Part shown: positions 61,606 through 64,000 of the stretch, piece by piece
Position numbering within the stretch: position 1 is the stretch's first letter
How the letters are laid out: each line of letters starts with the position of its first letter
Origin: Flammeovirgaceae bacterium UBA5008
GTDB taxonomy: Bacteria > Bacteroidota > Bacteroidia > Cytophagales > Cyclobacteriaceae
Length of the DNA stretch: 64,000 nucleotides
Assembly (NCBI GenBank): GCA_002398365.1
Contig: DGYK01000011.1
Span: forward strand, 63,045-127,044
Reading direction: 5' to 3'
Notes under the pieces: generated by a model
Seen by the model: only the letters and a program-made list of their open reading frames with translations
Database searches by the model: none
What the model was told of the DNA's origin: nothing
Made by a program: the position numbers and the translations under genes

Positions 61606-64000
61606 CTAATTACGAAGCTTAGCTACTTTCCTTTCACTTATCGATCGTTTTACCCACTTGGCGATTTCGAACCAAACCACTGTAATAAAACCGGTGGTAA
61701 TGCATAGCATCAACGCATTGATAGTTAAATGCTCAAATTCAAAAAAAGCAGTTATCGGATCAATCGAGAGAATCAATACCAGAAGCATGACAGTAATTCC
61801 AATAATCATAAAGACCAAATTGTTCTTGTAACGTAGGGTGGTCAAGACTGAATAATAAAACGAACGATTGATTAATGTCAGGAAAATGTTAGCTGTAATT
61901 AAAACGGTGAAGGTCATGGTCCGCGTGTAGGATTCATTGAAACCGTTGCTGACTGAATACTGATAGATGAATAAGGTTCCCACTGTGATGACTAAGCCCT
62001 GCAGAATACTAAGAGATAACTCTTTCCAATTAAAAAAAGTAGTAGTTAAGGGCTTTGGCTTTTGCTGCATAGTATTCTTTTCCATCGGTTCATTTTCATA
62101 AATGATTGAACAAGTGGGTCCCATGATGATCTCTAAAAAGATGATGTGCACGGGTGAGAAGATCGTAGGATAGATCCACCCGAGAGCCAATGGAATAAAT
62201 ACGGTTAGTAAGATGGGAATATGGATGCTGATAATATATTGAATCGCTTTTTTCAGATTCGCATAAATCTTCCGACCCATGGCAATGGCATCAACCATTT
62301 TTGATAAATCATCTTCCAGCAAAATCAGAGATGCAGCCTGCTTTGCTATTTCAGTTCCTTTCTTTCCCATCGCAATACCAATATGCGCAGCTTTTAATGC
62401 AGGCCCGTCATTTACGCCATCGCCCGTCATGGCTACGATTTGCTGATTGGATTTTAATGCGTTAATAATTTTAAGTTTAGCTTCCGGAAACATGCGCGTA
62501 AACAATGTGGTGTTCATCACCCGATCATTTACTTCTTCTTCGGGCAGTTGCATGAATTCATCGCCCGTCATGGTTTTCCCATAGCCCCGCATTCCAATTT
62601 GTTTCGCGATTGCCATGGTGGTGGCGGTATTATCACCGGTGATGATTTTTACCGCTATTCCGGCCGCATAAAAATCATGGAGCACTTTTTGAATATTCTT
62701 TTTAGGTGGATCGTAAAAGGCAACAATTCCTTTTAGCTGAAAAGGCAAATCTTGCTGGTTAATCGGATACTCGGTGCCTTTAAAATCAGACACACCTACC
62801 GCTAATACGCGAAGACCATCTGCTGTAAGCAAACGAATGGCTTCATTCATCTGTTTTTTTTCTGTTTCAGAAAGAGACGAAACATGCATGAGCGCTTCCG
62901 GTGCTCCTTTGGCTGCAATGATGGCATCACCTTTCGCATTTTTAAATACATGCGTCATCATAGGCGGTTTACCACTCAACGGATACTCGTGGGTGAGTTT
63001 ATATTGGGGGCGTTGATCCTGTTTTGTGATCGCTTGGTATGCTTGATGCAATGCCATTTCCATCGGATCAAATGGAATAGGTTCACTCGCCAACATGGCG
63101 TAAGTAATTAACTCTCGTTCTTCATCGGAAAGTTCACCTTCGGGTTGAATTATTTTATTCGTAGTGAGAACAAATAATTTAGCTAAGCTCATTTTATTCT
63201 CGGTGATCGTTCCTGTTTTGTCGGTGCAGATGACAGTCGCACTTCCCAACGTTTCCACTGTCTTCATTTGTTTGACTACAATACCCATTTTCATCAATCG
63301 CCAGGCGCCCAGTGCCATGAAGGTGGTGAAGGCTACCGGTATTTCTTCTGGTAGAATACTCATCGCTAGGGTGAGTGATTGCAATAAGCTTTGTAGGATA
63401 TTCTTGGTGTGCCAATAATTTAGTGCCCATACAATAGCGAAGACTACTGCACCTGCAATCGCCATCTTCTTGACAAAATTGGCGATTTGTGTTTCCAGTG
63501 GAGTCTTTTCTTCAGCGATACCTTCCAAACTGGTTCCGATTTTTCCCAGCTTGGTACTGTTGCCAACGGCAGTGATCATTGCGATAGCCAAACCACTCGC
63601 TACGGTGGTTCCGCTAAATATCGATTTATCTTCCGTGTCAAGATCTTTGAAAACAGGAAGAGATTCGCCTGTAAGAATAGATTCATTAACCGAAAAGTCA
63701 TTGGAATAAACAATGAGTCCATCTGCAGTAATGGAAGTGCCCTCTTCAACCATCATACTGTCGCCCACCACTAAATCCTCGCTTTTGATTTCTGTGATCA
63801 CACTCTCGCGGATGACTTTGCATTTCGGCTGTGCAAAATCCTTCAGCTTTTCCAAGGCGTTTTTACTTCGTGAATATTGATATAATGAAATCGATGTTTG
63901 AAAAACGATTGCGGCCAGCAAAAAAATGGCATCTCCTGTTTTACCACTGACAAAGTAGATGGACGCGGCTACCAGTAAAAGAATCATCATGGGCTCAGTC
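61606..64000 (-). CDS. P-type cation-transporting ATPase, N-terminal part outside the window
   Basis: At least 797 residues of an integral-membrane ATP-driven cation pump; the frame is open at the right edge, so the N-terminal cytosolic segment and first helices are missing. Landmarks in order: TGES actuator motif, the PEEIP membrane motif (SILPEEIPVAF), the phosphorylated Asp in ICTDKTGTITE, KGAPEALM, and MTGDGVNDGPALKAAHIGIAMG. The C-terminal cation-ATPase domain adds further helices (PVHIIFLEIIMGPTCSIIYE). The motif set fits the Ca2+-type IIA/IIB group, but bacterial members also move other divalent ions. It has no adjacent regulator in view. Confidence 0.92.
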   Translation of the reverse strand, partial: TEPMMILLLVAASIYFVSGKTGDAIFLLAAIVFQTSISLYQYSRSKNALEKLKDFAQPKCKVIRESVITEIKSEDLVVGDSMMVEEGTSITADGLIVYSNDFSVNESILTGESLPVFKDLDTEDKSIFSGTTVASGLAIAMITAVGNSTKLGKIGTSLEGIAEEKTPLETQIANFVKKMAIAGAVVFAIVWALNYWHTKNILQSLLQSLTLAMSILPEEIPVAFTTFMALGAWRLMKMGIVVKQMKTVETLGSATVICTDKTGTITENKMSLAKLFVLTTNKIIQPEGELSDEERELITYAMLASEPIPFDPMEMALHQAYQAITKQDQRPQYKLTHEYPLSGKPPMMTHVFKNAKGDAIIAAKGAPEALMHVSSLSETEKKQMNEAIRLLTADGLRVLAVGVSDFKGTEYPINQQDLPFQLKGIVAFYDPPKKNIQKVLHDFYAAGIAVKIITGDNTATTMAIAKQIGMRGYGKTMTGDEFMQLPEEEVNDRVMNTTLFTRMFPEAKLKIINALKSNQQIVAMTGDGVNDGPALKAAHIGIAMGKKGTEIAKQAASLILLEDDLSKMVDAIAMGRKIYANLKKAIQYIISIHIPILLTVFIPLALGWIYPTIFSPVHIIFLEIIMGPTCSIIYENEPMEKNTMQQKPKPLTTTFFNWKELSLSILQGLVITVGTLFIYQYSVSNGFNESYTRTMTFTVLITANIFLTLINRSFYYSVLTTLRYKNNLVFMIIGITVMLLVLILSIDPITAFFEFEHLTINALMLCITTGFITVVWFEIAKWVKRSISERKVAKLRN

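Overview
This 64 kb window is ordinary, gene-dense chromosome from a member of the Bacteroidota, most likely a Cytophagales-type bacterium. The evidence is the set of typical families (an IPExxxVDY protein next to pyruvate kinase, a FecI/FecR/TonB-receptor set with an STN domain, PorV-like and helix-hairpin-helix barrel proteins, an RRM protein with a glycine-rich tail, an ExbB-ExbD-ExbD operon), several TAnnTTTG-type promoters, frequent TTG/GTG starts and weak Shine-Dalgarno signals. The rank below phylum is inference. I see no prophage, insertion sequence, CRISPR array, toxin-antitoxin pair or recognisable defence island.

Layout. 1-6.9 kb: end of a riboflavin gene (GTP cyclohydrolase II), a secreted unknown, surE, then a cell-surface signalling unit (ECF sigma, FecR-like anti-sigma, TonB receptor). 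7-18.2 kb: priA, a NamZ-like muramidase, a thioredoxin-fold DUF255 protein, an RRM protein with a long leader, gamma-glutamyltransferase, two small stress/cupin-type proteins, a GIN-domain secreted protein and a UbiA-like membrane protein. 18.3-24 kb: a run of outer-membrane proteins (helix-hairpin-helix barrel, PorV-like barrel, BamA/TamA-like barrel) followed by lgt. 24.1-34.4 kb: housekeeping genes (nadE, rnc, fabF, acpP, pyk, rqcH-like, a PhnP-like hydrolase, miaA) plus a Uma2 nuclease-like pair. 34.5-45.1 kb: surface-glycan genes (five glycosyltransferases, flippase, FkbM methyltransferase, polysaccharide deacetylase) interleaved with ruvC and a SpoIIE-type phosphatase. 45.1-47.3 kb: dgkA, tatD, ansA. 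A tRNA-Ser(GGA) with repeats follows, then the ExbB/ExbD energy-transduction operon (47.9-50.1 kb), an MFS/ABC/periplasmic-protein operon with metal-ligand-like residues (50.2-53.8 kb), a repeat cluster, a lipoprotein, an APC permease, a PhoD-like phosphatase, a CocE-like hydrolase, an SGNH hydrolase with a sugar-isomerase-like cupin, and the 3' part of a P-type cation ATPase running off the right edge.

How the parts connect. The FecI/FecR/receptor unit imports and senses an unidentified ligand and depends on energy from an ExbB/ExbD motor such as the one encoded at 48-50 kb. Lgt, the BamA-like and PorV-like proteins serve the outer membrane. The glycan genes probably build a lipid-linked surface polysaccharide. 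The least understood parts are the HHH-barrel/PorV-like pair with a possible 34-residue membrane peptide, the UMF1-ABC-FtsX-CxxC operon, the extra three-helix protein inside the exb operon, and short palindromic repeat families in the two largest intergenic gaps. No single locus can be claimed as a wholly new system from sequence reading alone.
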